The translations under genes were made by a program, and so were the position numbers. Shown piece by piece: positions 22,833 through 31,416 of a stretch of DNA of 39,186 nucleotides (position 1 is its first letter; the number at the start of each line of letters is the position of its first letter). The notes under the pieces were generated by a model. That model made no database searches. It was not told the DNA's origin and worked only from the letters and a program-made list of their open reading frames with translations. Source of the DNA: Clostridia bacterium (GTDB lineage: Bacteria; Bacillota; Clostridia; Christensenellales; Borkfalkiaceae); the NCBI GenBank assembly GCA_014804975.1, contig JAAUYT010000037.1:1-39186 (forward strand). The letters run 5' to 3'.

Positions 22833-23816
22833 ATGGTCAAATATTTTAAGAACGACGAACTGAATAAAATCAAGCGCCTCGATTCGTTTGAGAACCAATG
22901 TTGGGTGGACCTCGTCAACCCGACGGACGACGAAATCGAGGACGTAGCTGTCATTACGGGCATTCCCGAAGAGACGCTCAAAGCGGCGCTCGACGAGGAG
23001 GAGACGGCGCGTATCGAGCGCGACGACGGGTACTTTATGTGCCTTATCGATACGCCCACGATCACCGATACCGACGAGGGCGATACCTACGAAACGATCC
23101 CTATGTCGATCATTCAAAACGAAAAGTGCGTTGTGACGGTCTCTTTGCGCGGCAACCCCGTTTTGGGGGACTTCATCTCGAACCGCGTGAGCGTGGATAC
23201 CTCGAAACCCGTTTTGTTTATGCTGACCTTTATGTTCGGCAATGCGAAAAGGTTTCTTTCGAATCTTCGCCAAATCGATAAAAAGTCCCTGCGCGTGCAG
23301 GCGGAGCTTCACCGCTCCATGAAGAATAAAGAGCTCATTCAAATGCTTGCGCTCGAAAACTCGCTCGTGTACTTTTCGACTTCTTTAAGCTCGAACATCG
23401 GCGTTTATAAGAAGATGGAGAAGCTTCCCGAAATTTCGGGCAACGAGGACTATCAAGATTTGTACGACGACGTCTTGATCGAGACCCGTCAGGCGGTGGA
23501 AATGTGTAACATTTACCGCGACATTTTATCGGGCACGATGGACGCTTACGCTTCGGTCATCTCGAATAATCTGAACGTCGTCATGAAGCTCTTGGCAGTC
23601 ATTACGCTCATTCTCTCCGTGCCCACTGTGATTGCAAGTTTGTGGGGCATGAACGTGGGCGTTCCCTTCGAGGGGAAGGCGTGGGGCTTCTGGGTCGTCA
23701 TCGCTATCAGTGTTGTGGTAACCGCAGTCGTCTCGATTTTCGTGATCCGTATGTCGAATTCGATCAAAATCAAGACGCCCAAGGAAATCAAACGAAAGCG
23801 CAGAAGAGGGGACTGA
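22833..23816 (+). CDS. corA: CorA-family magnesium/divalent-cation channel
   Basis: The 327-residue protein forms a membrane channel for Mg2+, in known members as a pentamer. The long cytoplasmic part is followed by two membrane helices. The first ends in the signature GMN (LWGMNVG), and the second lies near the end, followed by a basic tail (KRKRRRGD). I chose ATG 22833, with GAGGCGG upstream, rather than a GTG at 22788 that lies inside the terminator hairpin. Expression is probably controlled by the attenuator in the leader. An FmdB-type gene follows after one base. Confidence 0.93.
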   Translation: MVKYFKNDELNKIKRLDSFENQCWVDLVNPTDDEIEDVAVITGIPEETLKAALDEEETARIERDDGYFMCLIDTPTITDTDEGDTYETIPMSIIQNEKCVVTVSLRGNPVLGDFISNRVSVDTSKPVLFMLTFMFGNAKRFLSNLRQIDKKSLRVQAELHRSMKNKELIQMLALENSLVYFSTSLSSNIGVYKKMEKLPEISGNEDYQDLYDDVLIETRQAVEMCNIYRDILSGTMDAYASVISNNLNVVMKLLAVITLILSVPTVIASLWGMNVGVPFEGKAWGFWVVIAISVVVTAVVSIFVIRMSNSIKIKTPKEIKRKRRRGD

Positions 23817-23817
23817 A

Positions 23818-24015
23818 ATGCCCATTTTACAGTACAGATGTACGAACTGCAAAAAAGAGTTCGAAGAACTCGTAAAAAATTGTAACGAAGAGGTCGTCTG
23901 TCCCGACTGCGGAAAGAAGGCGGAACGCGACTGGTCGGGCAAGGTGTATTCCGCTACGGGGAAACCCGTTCAACATTGCAGTGGAAAATGTAGCACTTGT
24001 TCGGGGTGCCATTAA
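23818..24015 (+). CDS. FmdB-type zinc-ribbon protein
   Basis: The protein has 65 residues. It starts MPILQYRCTNCKKEFEEL, and VCPDCGKKAER completes the four-Cys zinc ribbon of the FmdB/CxxC_CXXC_SSSS family. The tail has further Cys and His (HCSGKCSTCSGCH) and may bind metal as well. Known members have no firm function. The gene begins one base after the corA stop and is probably translated from the same mRNA. Confidence 0.85.
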   Translation: MPILQYRCTNCKKEFEELVKNCNEEVVCPDCGKKAERDWSGKVYSATGKPVQHCSGKCSTCSGCH

Positions 24016-24072
24016 AAATAGAAACGGCGTTAAAGGGTGTGTTCCGTACGGAATTTCCCTGTGGTAAAATTA

Positions 24073-24118
24073 ATAGTCCGCGATACTTCGCAAGCGAAGT
24101 ATCGCGGACTATACTTTT
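24073..24118. terminator. 19-bp perfect palindrome, bidirectional terminator or REP-like element
   Basis: The arms ATAGTCCGCGATACTTCGC (24073-24091) and 24094-24112 are exactly complementary, with loop AA. Six T follow on the plus strand, and the minus side is AT-rich. The position between convergent genes fits a terminator. The perfect 19-bp stem is much longer than the other terminators here except 34395-34430. A second perfect palindrome, TTCCGTACGGAA, lies just upstream in the same gap. The pair may be a mobile palindromic unit. Confidence 0.7.
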
Positions 24119-24129
24119 TTATCGTTTTG

Positions 24130-24588
24130 TTATTCAAAACTATATTCAAGAGAGCCCTTTTGCAATATGTGATTTTCGGCTTTTTTGAGTAAATGTTTTT
24201 TCCTTTTACTTGCAGATAATTCCAAAGAACAATCCAATGAATATACCGTAATACGATATTTATGTGTTTTACCGTGCGGCGGCTTCGGACCTGCGTATCT
24301 GTGCATACCGTACGCCGCGCCTTGTACTGTGCCCGCTTCCAAAACGCTCTTGCCTTTTGGGACAGCCTTTTCGATTTTGCTTGCGGCAGGAATATTCCAA
24401 ATGACCCAATGTGTAAAATTTTTAATCGGGTGGCTAATATCTTCCAAAGTAACGGCAAGCGTTTTTGCGTTTTCAGATAAATTCTCTATTAAAATTTCGG
24501 GCGACAGGTCTTTGCCTCTACCCGTATAATCAAGAGGAAATTTATCTCCGTTCGTAAAATCGGGTAAATTGAATTTCAACTGTTCCAT
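24130..24588 (-). CDS. YbhB/YbcL-type PEBP-family protein
   Basis: The 152-residue protein has the family marks: DLSPEILIENL (usually DLSPPL.W), LEDISHPIKNFTHWVIWNIP, YAGPKPPHGKTHKYRITVYSLD. Members are small cytoplasmic proteins related to Raf-kinase inhibitor/PEBP; the bacterial function is unsettled. The His in HWV and the GPxPPxGxxH segment form the known ligand pocket. It is encoded convergently with fmdB and divergently from the P-type ATPase. The ribosome binding site is weak. Confidence 0.9.
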   Translation of the reverse strand: MEQLKFNLPDFTNGDKFPLDYTGRGKDLSPEILIENLSENAKTLAVTLEDISHPIKNFTHWVIWNIPAASKIEKAVPKGKSVLEAGTVQGAAYGMHRYAGPKPPHGKTHKYRITVYSLDCSLELSASKRKKHLLKKAENHILQKGSLEYSFE

Positions 24589-24615
24589 AAGCGCTCTAAT
24601 TTTTATATTAGGTGA

Positions 24616-24644
24616 ATTATAACAAAATCATAGTAAAAAAGCAA
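24616..24644 (-). promoter_or_regulatory. Promoter of the PEBP-like gene
   Basis: On the minus strand, TTGCTT (24644-24639), 17 bases and TATAAT (24621-24616). The -35 box lies in the left arm of the hairpin 24636-24674. Confidence 0.6.
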
Positions 24645-24674
24645 GGAAGAATTATTGATTCTTCCTTGCTTTTT
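24636..24674. terminator. Terminator-like hairpin in a divergent gap
   Basis: AAAAAGCAAGGAAGAAT (24636-24652), loop TATTG, and the matching arm to 24674 form a 17-bp stem that ends in T on the plus strand. It lies between divergent genes, where no transcript needs to end. It could be an attenuator in the leader of the ATPase or a block to antisense transcription. Confidence 0.6.
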
Positions 24675-24732
24675 GTCCTAAGCACAGAGGCGGCTTGTCA
24701 TAATCTTGTCCGAAAAATCATATTTTAACCGT

Positions 24733-27444
24733 ATGAAACGGTTTGGACGAAAAAAGGAAAAACTGAAATCTGCACCCGAAACCACGAGCGGGACGGAGCC
24801 GTATATTCTTAAAAAGCAAGAGGTATTAAAAACCTTCTCAACTTCCGAAGCGGGACTTTCTTCGGAAGAAGCAAAAAAGCGGCTCGAACAAAACGGCAGA
24901 AACGCCTTGAAAGAGGGCAAAAAGAAGAGCAAGATTTTGATTTTCTTCGAGCAGTTCAAGGACCTTATGACGATCATTCTCGTTTTGGCGGCATTCCTTT
25001 CGGGCGTGCTTGCCTTCGTCACGGGAGATAAGAGCGAGCTAGCCGATACGGGGATACTTCTGTTTATCATCGTATTGAACGCGTTCGTCGGGTTCTTACA
25101 GCAGTACCGTGCGGACGCCGCGCTCGAAAAGCTGAAACAGATGTCCGTGACCGAAGCAAAGGTCGTGCGCGACGGCAAGGTGGTCGTAATTAACGCCGAA
25201 GAGGTCGTCGTGGGCGATATCGTGGAAATCGAAGAGGGGGACAGAATTCCCGCCGACTGCCGCGTGCTTCAAAGCGACGATTTCCGCACGGACGAATCTG
25301 CGCTCACGGGCGAGAGCAGACCCGTGAAAAAGTGCGACTGCATCGTAACCGTTCCCGCGCTTGCGGAGCGGAAAAACACGGCGCACTTTTCAACCTTCTG
25401 CGTGAAGGGCTCGGCGCGGTGCGTCGTCACCGCCACGGGCATGGATACCGAGATGGGCAAAATTGCGAACCTTCTCGAAAAGAGCAAGCCCGCACCCACT
25501 CCCTTGGATAAGACGATAGCAAGGCTTGGAAAGATCATATCGATTTTCGTTTTATCGGTTGCATTGATTCTCTTTATCGGCGGACTTTTATCGCACAGAG
25601 TCAGCTTTTTACAGAACATCATGAACGCGGTCGCGGTCGCGGTTGCCGCCATTCCCGAGGGCATGGGCGCAGTCGTCACCATTATACTTGCAATGGGCGT
25701 ACAGCGCATGGCAAAGGCGCGCTCCGTCATGCGCAAGCTCTCTGCGGTGGAGACCCTCGGCGGGTGCACGGTCATCTGTTCGGATAAGACGGGCACCCTC
25801 ACCGAAAACCGCATGACCGTGCAGGAGATCGCAACTTGCTTTTCTTCCGATTCCGCACAAGTACAAGGATACACGGGCACTGCAACGGAGAACCGTCTTT
25901 TGGAATGTATCCGCGTGTGCCATTCCTTGAAGAAGAGCGCGGCGGGGTACGTGGGCGACCATACCGAAATCGCGCTTTTAGAATACGCGGACAAGTGCGG
26001 TTTTTTATACGAGGCGAATGCGGTGGGCGGGATCGCCTTTTCCTCCGAGCGCAAGATGATGAGCGTTGCCGCCGAGCACGCGGGAGAGTCCCGCCTCTAC
26101 GTGAAGGGCGGCGCGGACGTCCTCTTAAAGAAGTGCGACAAAATCTATACGGAGCGGGGTGCCGTTCCGCTCGACGAAAAAACGCGCAGAGCGATTTGGG
26201 ATAAAATCAAAGAAATGTCGGGCAAAGCCATGCGGGTTTTGGCGTTTGCCGAGGGCGCTTTCATGCACGAGGTGCGCGAGGAGAATTTGACCTTCTTAGG
26301 GCTTGCCGCCATGCTCGACCCGCCCAAGGCGGGCGCGAAGGAAGCGGTTCTTGCCTGCAAGCGTGCGGGCGTGCGCACGGTCATGATCACGGGCGACAGC
26401 GCGGACAGCGCGTTCGCGATCGCAAAGCGGCTCTCTATCGCTTCTAAGATAGAAGAGGTCGTCACGGGCGACGAGATCGACGCCATGAGCGAAGAGGAAT
26501 TCTTCCGCCGCGTAAGGGGCTATTCGGTCTACGCCCGCGTATCTCCCAAGCACAAGACGGAAATCGTGAAGGCGTTGCAGTCGCACGGTGAGATCGTTGC
26601 CATGACGGGGGACGGCGTGAACGACGCGCCCTCGATCAAGACGGCGGATATCGGCGTCGCGATGGGCTCGGGCACGGACGTTACGAAAAACGCCGCCGAT
26701 ATGGTCATCACCGACGACGACTTTAAAACCATGACGCACGCGATCGAAGAGGGGCGCAACGTCTTTTACAATATCAAAAAGACGATTGCTTTCTTCCTTG
26801 CCACGAACCTTGCGGAAGTATTAGCGGTGTTGATCGTTTCGCTCTTTTTGTGGAAGTACGAATTTTTGACTTCCACGCAGCTGCTGTTCGTGAACCTCAT
26901 TACGGACTCCCTGCCCGTGCTCGCTCTGGGCGTGGAGCGCACGGAGAACGCCATGCTCCGTCCCCCCGTTTCGGAAAAGGAAATCTTCTCGAAAAAGTCC
27001 CTTCTGGAAATGGCGTTCTACGGGCTCGTGCAAACGGCGATCGTCGTAGGACTGTTCGTGTTCGCGCTCGGCGCATGGGGGAACGGCGCGGCAAGCACGG
27101 CGGCGTTCGTAGTGCTCTCGCTGTTGGAGCTCTTCCACGCGTTCAACGTGAGAAGGGACGGAAGCAGTCAGCTTAAAAAATTCTTCTCGAACAGAACGCT
27201 CCTTCTGACGGTGCTTGCGGGAATCGTCGTGAACGTGATGCTCGTCGTCTGCCCGCCTCTTCGGCTCATGTTCGGGCTGACCGAGCTCAACCTCGTGCAG
27301 TGGGTCGTCGTGTTCCTGCTCTCGGTAAGTATCGTGCCGATCGGTGCGCTTGCGGATCTCTTCTTCCGCCGCCTCGAAAGAAACACGAAAAAAGCGCGCC
27401 CGCATAAAAGCAGACGCGCGAAGAAAATCAAATCAAGTCAATAA
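24733..27444 (+). CDS. Calcium-type P-type (P2A) ATPase
   Basis: The protein has 903 residues. It exports cations, most likely Ca2+, using ATP. The phosphorylated Asp351 is in [25 protein letters not shown] and GDGVNDAPS mark the A, N and P domains. The membrane ligands of SERCA-like pumps are present: Glu in [10 protein letters not shown] (usually IPEGLPA), Asn and Glu in TNLAEVLAV, and Asn and Asp in [14 protein letters not shown]. The tail is strongly basic. The start is uncertain: ATG 24733 has no ribosome binding site, and TTG 24706 is also in frame. Its end overlaps the convergent deacetylase by seven bases. Confidence 0.92.
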   Translation: MKRFGRKKEKLKSAPETTSGTEPYILKKQEVLKTFSTSEAGLSSEEAKKRLEQNGRNALKEGKKKSKILIFFEQFKDLMTIILVLAAFLSGVLAFVTGDKSELADTGILLFIIVLNAFVGFLQQYRADAALEKLKQMSVTEAKVVRDGKVVVINAEEVVVGDIVEIEEGDRIPADCRVLQSDDFRTDESALTGESRPVKKCDCIVTVPALAERKNTAHFSTFCVKGSARCVVTATGMDTEMGKIANLLEKSKPAPTPLDKTIARLGKIISIFVLSVALILFIGGLLSHRVSFLQNIMNAVAVAVAAIPEGMGAVVTIILAMGVQRMAKARSVMRKLSAVETLGGCTVICSDKTGTLTENRMTVQEIATCFSSDSAQVQGYTGTATENRLLECIRVCHSLKKSAAGYVGDHTEIALLEYADKCGFLYEANAVGGIAFSSERKMMSVAAEHAGESRLYVKGGADVLLKKCDKIYTERGAVPLDEKTRRAIWDKIKEMSGKAMRVLAFAEGAFMHEVREENLTFLGLAAMLDPPKAGAKEAVLACKRAGVRTVMITGDSADSAFAIAKRLSIASKIEEVVTGDEIDAMSEEEFFRRVRGYSVYARVSPKHKTEIVKALQSHGEIVAMTGDGVNDAPSIKTADIGVAMGSGTDVTKNAADMVITDDDFKTMTHAIEEGRNVFYNIKKTIAFFLATNLAEVLAVLIVSLFLWKYEFLTSTQLLFVNLITDSLPVLALGVERTENAMLRPPVSEKEIFSKKSLLEMAFYGLVQTAIVVGLFVFALGAWGNGAASTAAFVVLSLLELFHAFNVRRDGSSQLKKFFSNRTLLLTVLAGIVVNVMLVVCPPLRLMFGLTELNLVQWVVVFLLSVSIVPIGALADLFFRRLERNTKKARPHKSRRAKKIKSSQ

Positions 27445-28118
27445 GTTCGGAAGGTATAGCCTTGCTCTTTGTAATAGGAGATAATATCTTTGAGGGCGGC
27501 GGCGGTCGCCTTGCGGGGTGCGGAGTCGTGCATTAACAGCACGACTTTTGCTTTGCCCTTCGAAGTGTCGATCGTCGTTTTTAAAAGGGTTTCCGCGCTT
27601 GCGCTTTGTATCTCTTCGTCTCCGCACACCGCGTTCCAATCGACGATGCGGTAGCCGTGCGCTTTCACGAGCGCGCGCTTTTCTTTATTCTTAAAGCCTC
27701 CGCCGGGGAAGCGGTACACGGTGGGCGTTATGCCCGTCGTCTTTTTGATGAACGCGGCGCAGGTGTCGATGTCCTTTAAGAGCGCTTCTTCGGAAGCGTA
27801 AATTTTTTGATAGTCGTGCGAGGCGGAGTGCACGCCGAGCGTGTGTCCCTCGCTTGCCATGCGCTTTAAAATATCCTCCCGTCCGTGCGCGCGGTCGCTC
27901 ACGATAAAAAAGGTCGCCTTGACGTTCTCTTCTTTAAGAGTGTCGAGAATGGGCACGGTCACCGAATTGCTTGGACCGTCGTCAAAGGTCAGATAGACTT
28001 CCTTGCCTTCCGCATAGGTAAAGGAGGCGGGTACTGCAAGCGCTCTGCCCGAAACGTGCGCAAGGATCATGAGAAGAACTACAAAAAATACCGCGATCGG
28101 AATATAGCGTTTCTGCAT
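27438..28118 (-). CDS. NodB-type polysaccharide deacetylase
   Basis: The 226-residue protein has an N-terminal membrane helix (about 7-23), so the domain faces outward. The NodB motifs are complete: TFDDGP (44-49), HSASH with both metal His residues, RFPGGG, DWNAVCGD and LLMHD. Such enzymes remove acetyl groups from N-acetylglucosamine in the cell wall or other surface polysaccharide. I prefer ATG 28118, which puts the helix at the start; an in-frame ATG at 28181 adds 21 polar residues. Neither has a clear ribosome binding site. A weak minus promoter (TTGCCC 28164-28159, TTGTAT 28141-28136) fits ATG 28118. Confidence 0.88.
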   Translation of the reverse strand: MQKRYIPIAVFFVVLLMILAHVSGRALAVPASFTYAEGKEVYLTFDDGPSNSVTVPILDTLKEENVKATFFIVSDRAHGREDILKRMASEGHTLGVHSASHDYQKIYASEEALLKDIDTCAAFIKKTTGITPTVYRFPGGGFKNKEKRALVKAHGYRIVDWNAVCGDEEIQSASAETLLKTTIDTSKGKAKVVLLMHDSAPRKATAAALKDIISYYKEQGYTFRTY

Positions 28119-28149
28119 ACAGGAAGTTTGTGCGGATACAAAATTTTTA

Positions 28150-28178
28150 TTTACAAACGGGCAATCGTGTGATATAAT
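28150..28178 (+). promoter_or_regulatory. Promoter of galM
   Basis: TTTACA (28150-28155), 17 bases and TATAAT (28173-28178). It overlaps the likely minus-strand promoter region of the deacetylase gene. The genes downstream to 31338 may be part of the same transcript. Confidence 0.75.
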
Positions 28179-28219
28179 CATTTCGATTAAAACCCCGCAA
28201 AGGGGACTTGGAGAAGGCT

Positions 28220-29257
28220 ATGATCACGACGAAACAATTCGGAAAAACCGCAGACGGTAAAACGGTTACTGCGTATACTCTGCACGACGGAAATAATTCT
28301 ATGACGGTGCTCGATCTGGGCGGAACCGTTCAGCAGATTTTAGTGCCCGATAAAAACGGGAATCTGACCGACGTCATTCTCGGCTATAACACCGTAGAAG
28401 AATACGAACAAAACGGCGGCTATCTCGGCGCGCTCATCGGGCGGTTCGGCAACCGTATCGGCGGGGGCAAGTTCGTAATCGACGGCAAGGAATATCAGCT
28501 CTACTTGAACGACAGAGGCAACCACCTGCACGGCGGAAAGGACGGCTTCAATAAAAAGATCTGGAATGCGGAAATTGTAGGGGATAAACTCAAACTCAGC
28601 ATTCTTTCTCCCGATATGGAAGAGAACTATCCCGGCAATCTGAAAGTGGAAGTCACCTATTCGTTCGCGGGCGGGGAGTGGAAAATCGAGTACCGCGCGG
28701 TGAGCGATAAAAAGACCTGCGTAAACCTTACCAACCACGCATACTTCAACTTAGACGGCGAAGGGAAGGGGGACGCGCTCGATCACCTTCTTCAAATCGA
28801 CTGCGACTATATTACCCCGACTTCTCCCACGATGATTCCCGAAGGGGGATATCGCGCCGTCAAGGGAACGCCCTTCGACTTCAACGCGCCCAAGGCAATC
28901 GGCAGGGATATCGAAGCGGACGACAACGACTTAAAGCAGGGGGGCGGGTACGATCACTGCCACGTGTTAAAGAACAAGTGCGGGGAATATATTAAGTATG
29001 CGGAAGCCGTAAGCCCTAAGACGGGTATCAAAATGGAGTGCTTTACCGATATGCCCGCCGTGCAGTTCTATGCGGGCAACTTTCTTTCGCAGAAGGGAAA
29101 GAGCGGTTTTTACGCAAAGCGCTACGGCTTCTGTTTGGAGACGCAGGCGATCCCCAACAACGTGAACGTGCCCGAGTATGCGGAAAAGGGAAGCTCTATT
29201 TTAGAGGCGGGGCAGGAATATCACTTTACCGCCGCTTACCGCTTTTCGGCAAAATAA
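28220..29257 (+). CDS. galM: Aldose 1-epimerase (mutarotase)
   Basis: The 345-residue enzyme interconverts alpha and beta forms of aldoses such as galactose and glucose. The catalytic residues are visible in NLTNHAYFNL (His) and FCLETQAIPNN (Glu). The N-terminal substrate loop RFGNRIGGGKF and LNDRGNHLHGG are typical. I chose ATG 28220 because GGAGAAGG lies just upstream; the TTG at 28208 is inside that region. No other sugar genes flank it, so the sugar is not known. Confidence 0.95.
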   Translation: MITTKQFGKTADGKTVTAYTLHDGNNSMTVLDLGGTVQQILVPDKNGNLTDVILGYNTVEEYEQNGGYLGALIGRFGNRIGGGKFVIDGKEYQLYLNDRGNHLHGGKDGFNKKIWNAEIVGDKLKLSILSPDMEENYPGNLKVEVTYSFAGGEWKIEYRAVSDKKTCVNLTNHAYFNLDGEGKGDALDHLLQIDCDYITPTSPTMIPEGGYRAVKGTPFDFNAPKAIGRDIEADDNDLKQGGGYDHCHVLKNKCGEYIKYAEAVSPKTGIKMECFTDMPAVQFYAGNFLSQKGKSGFYAKRYGFCLETQAIPNNVNVPEYAEKGSSILEAGQEYHFTAAYRFSAK

Positions 29258-29272
29258 AGAACGGAAAAAGAT

Positions 29273-30298
29273 ATGAACGCATTTTACGTGATTGCCGCGG
29301 CAATCTCGTGGGGGTGCATAGGAACCGTCTTGATCTTCGATATCGTGTTCGGCTTCCGTGCGCTCTTCCACGTTAAAAGAGAATACGTGACCGAGCTTCC
29401 CAAGGGGTTTTCTCCGCTCGATTATCAGCGCGTCATGCGGGCGAAAACGAGTCCGCATAGGCTGACGCGCGCCCTTCTCGTATGGTGGGCACAAAAGGGG
29501 TATATCCGTATCGAGGGGCGCGGCGGCTCGATGGTGCGCGTGTGGAAGCTGAAAAATATGCCCTCGCACGAAGAGGCGGAGTTTTACGATAGGGGAACCT
29601 ACGTGCGCGAAAGGGAAATTTTCAACTACGTATTTTCCGAGGTGAACCTGAATACGGGTTTTAAGGATATCAATCTCCACAAACCTCTCGTGGGGCAAAA
29701 GTCCGGCGAGGCGATCAATAAGAGCTTTTCGATCGGCGAGAACGAGGGCGTGTTCGGCACGGGGCACTTTCTTTTAAAAATCATAACGCAGGTGCTGTGT
29801 ATCGTGCCCTACTTCCTTGCGATCGCGTGGGCGACTTACAACACGGGAAACACGGCTGAGTACGTAGGGTTCTCTATTTTTTCGGTCATCGGCGTGCTGG
29901 CGCTCAAATATCTGACTCCCTTGCCCGCCGCGATCCGTTATCCGTTTTTTGCGATCTGGGGCGGCGCGCCCTACGGAGCGCTGGTTAGCTCTTACGTTCA
30001 GAACGTATACGACCCGTGGTATTTCGGATACGCCGCTCTTGCCCTTTACGTTGTCGGCACCTTTATATTGATTCTGTTCGCCGACTACCGCGAAAAGGAG
30101 AATCTCAAAGAATACTCCTTACTGTTTAATTACAGGAATCACCTTTTCTTTATGCCGAAAAAGGCGGTCGATCCGGAGGACTATTACAACGTTTTACCCT
30201 TCCTCTATACGATCCGTCTTGCGCCCGTTTTAAAACGTAAGTTCCGCAGTGAAAAGCTGCCCGACTGGTATCAAGGTAAGAGGGGGTCGTTGTTATGA
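29273..30298 (+). CDS. DUF2207-like membrane protein, copy 1
   Basis: The protein has 341 residues. One N-terminal membrane helix is followed by a cytoplasmic winged-helix-like part with LPKGFSPLDYQRVMRAK, ALLVWWAQKGYIRIEG and EREIFNYVFSE. A cluster of hydrophobic helices (about 165-265) and a soluble tail with YYNVLPFLYTIRLAPVLKRKF follow. This is the order of the cytoplasmic half of DUF2207 proteins; their extracellular N-terminal domain is absent. Its function is unknown. It overlaps the next, paralogous gene by ATGA, so the two products are probably partners. Confidence 0.78.
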   Translation: MNAFYVIAAAISWGCIGTVLIFDIVFGFRALFHVKREYVTELPKGFSPLDYQRVMRAKTSPHRLTRALLVWWAQKGYIRIEGRGGSMVRVWKLKNMPSHEEAEFYDRGTYVREREIFNYVFSEVNLNTGFKDINLHKPLVGQKSGEAINKSFSIGENEGVFGTGHFLLKIITQVLCIVPYFLAIAWATYNTGNTAEYVGFSIFSVIGVLALKYLTPLPAAIRYPFFAIWGGAPYGALVSSYVQNVYDPWYFGYAALALYVVGTFILILFADYREKENLKEYSLLFNYRNHLFFMPKKAVDPEDYYNVLPFLYTIRLAPVLKRKFRSEKLPDWYQGKRGSLL

Positions 30299-31338
30299 GC
30301 GAGTTTTCGGTTTTCCTTGCTTCCATGATTCTTTTGGGACTGTTCACGATATTCTGCATTGCGGTCGACCTTGCCTCCTACGCAAGGAGGAAAAACGTCA
30401 TAAAGCCCGTGGAATTCTACGCGCCCAAGGGCTTTTCGCCTATCGACGTAGCGCTCGTCTATTCGGCGCGCGGCTTGAAGGCGGGGAATATGCTCAATCC
30501 TCTTTTGCTGTACTGGGCGGATCAGGGCTACGTTAAAATCGACGACGACGGACGCGGGCTTAAAATCACCAGAGTGAAATGGCTCCCGCCCTTCGACGAG
30601 AGCGGAAGGGTCGATAAAAAGACCTACGACTGCGAGCAAAGCCTTTTCACGGCAATGTTTACGGGCAACAGCAGCAGCGACGGCAAAGTTTTCTATACGC
30701 TTGCCGCGCGCAAGTCGATGAACGATACCTACGACGAGGCAATCGGCGAGTGCAAAAAAATGTCGCGCTCCGTCGTGGGAAAGAAGGGTAAAAAGCTGTC
30801 CCTCATTATGAAATTCGGCGCGGTAGTCGTCGCGTTCCTCGTCGGCGTGCTTGCAAGCTTTCTCGTCAGTATGCCGATCGTGCTCTGTATGCTCTTTCCC
30901 GTGATAGGGGCGTTCCTCATCAAGTTCATGCCCGCGCCCTTCTATATACGCGTGCCGTTCATGCTGGTATGGGGCGGCGTGCCGCTCGTTGCGATGCTCT
31001 TTATGTTCCCGATGGGAACGCTCTTAAAAATCTCGGTCGGCATGGCGGTTCTCGTGTTGGTGTTGACGATCAGTATCTTTGCGGAAAAGGCGGACTTCCG
31101 CGAAGAAGAAGATTTGAAAATTTACGGAAAGGTGTGCTCGTTCAAGCGGTTTTTGACGGTTGCCGACAAGGCAAGACTGGAAGCGCTCGTCGAGGAGAAT
31201 CCCGATTACTTCTTCGACGTACTGCCGTACTTCTACGTGTTCGGCATTACGAAGAAGATGAAGAAGAAGTTCGACAAGATCATTCCCGACGGTTCCTTCC
31301 GCTTCTTAGGCGGTATCCGTGACGTGTATATCGATTAG
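30295..31338 (+). CDS. DUF2207-like membrane protein, copy 2
   Basis: The protein has 347 residues and the same plan as the upstream gene: an N-terminal helix, then FYAPKGFSPIDVALVYSAR, LLLYWADQGYVKIDDDGRG and EQSLFTAMF. A block of hydrophobic helices (about 170-265) precedes the tail YFFDVLPYFYVFGITKKMKKKF. It is clearly a diverged paralogue of its neighbour; shared positions include PKGFSP, W(A)xQGY and the VLPF/Y end. Overlapping start and stop codons suggest equal synthesis and perhaps a heteromer. No enzymatic motif is visible. Confidence 0.78.
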   Translation: MSEFSVFLASMILLGLFTIFCIAVDLASYARRKNVIKPVEFYAPKGFSPIDVALVYSARGLKAGNMLNPLLLYWADQGYVKIDDDGRGLKITRVKWLPPFDESGRVDKKTYDCEQSLFTAMFTGNSSSDGKVFYTLAARKSMNDTYDEAIGECKKMSRSVVGKKGKKLSLIMKFGAVVVAFLVGVLASFLVSMPIVLCMLFPVIGAFLIKFMPAPFYIRVPFMLVWGGVPLVAMLFMFPMGTLLKISVGMAVLVLVLTISIFAEKADFREEEDLKIYGKVCSFKRFLTVADKARLEALVEENPDYFFDVLPYFYVFGITKKMKKKFDKIIPDGSFRFLGGIRDVYID

Positions 31339-31358
31339 TCGGAAGCGTTCAAAATTCG

Positions 31359-31387
31359 TTGACAAAGCTAAGACGCCTCGCTATAAT
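31359..31387 (+). promoter_or_regulatory. Consensus promoter of the lipoprotein gene at 31417
   Basis: TTGACA (31359-31364), 17 bases and TATAAT (31382-31387) match the consensus exactly. TAGGAGAG precedes ATG 31417. Confidence 0.85.
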
Positions 31388-31416
31388 GAATCTAATAAAA
31401 TTTTTAGGAGAGTATT

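Noticed and set aside
23997-24188. A 63-codon open frame across the palindrome after fmdB
   Set aside because: It overlaps the fmdB end in another frame and reads through the hairpin; it has no ribosome binding site.
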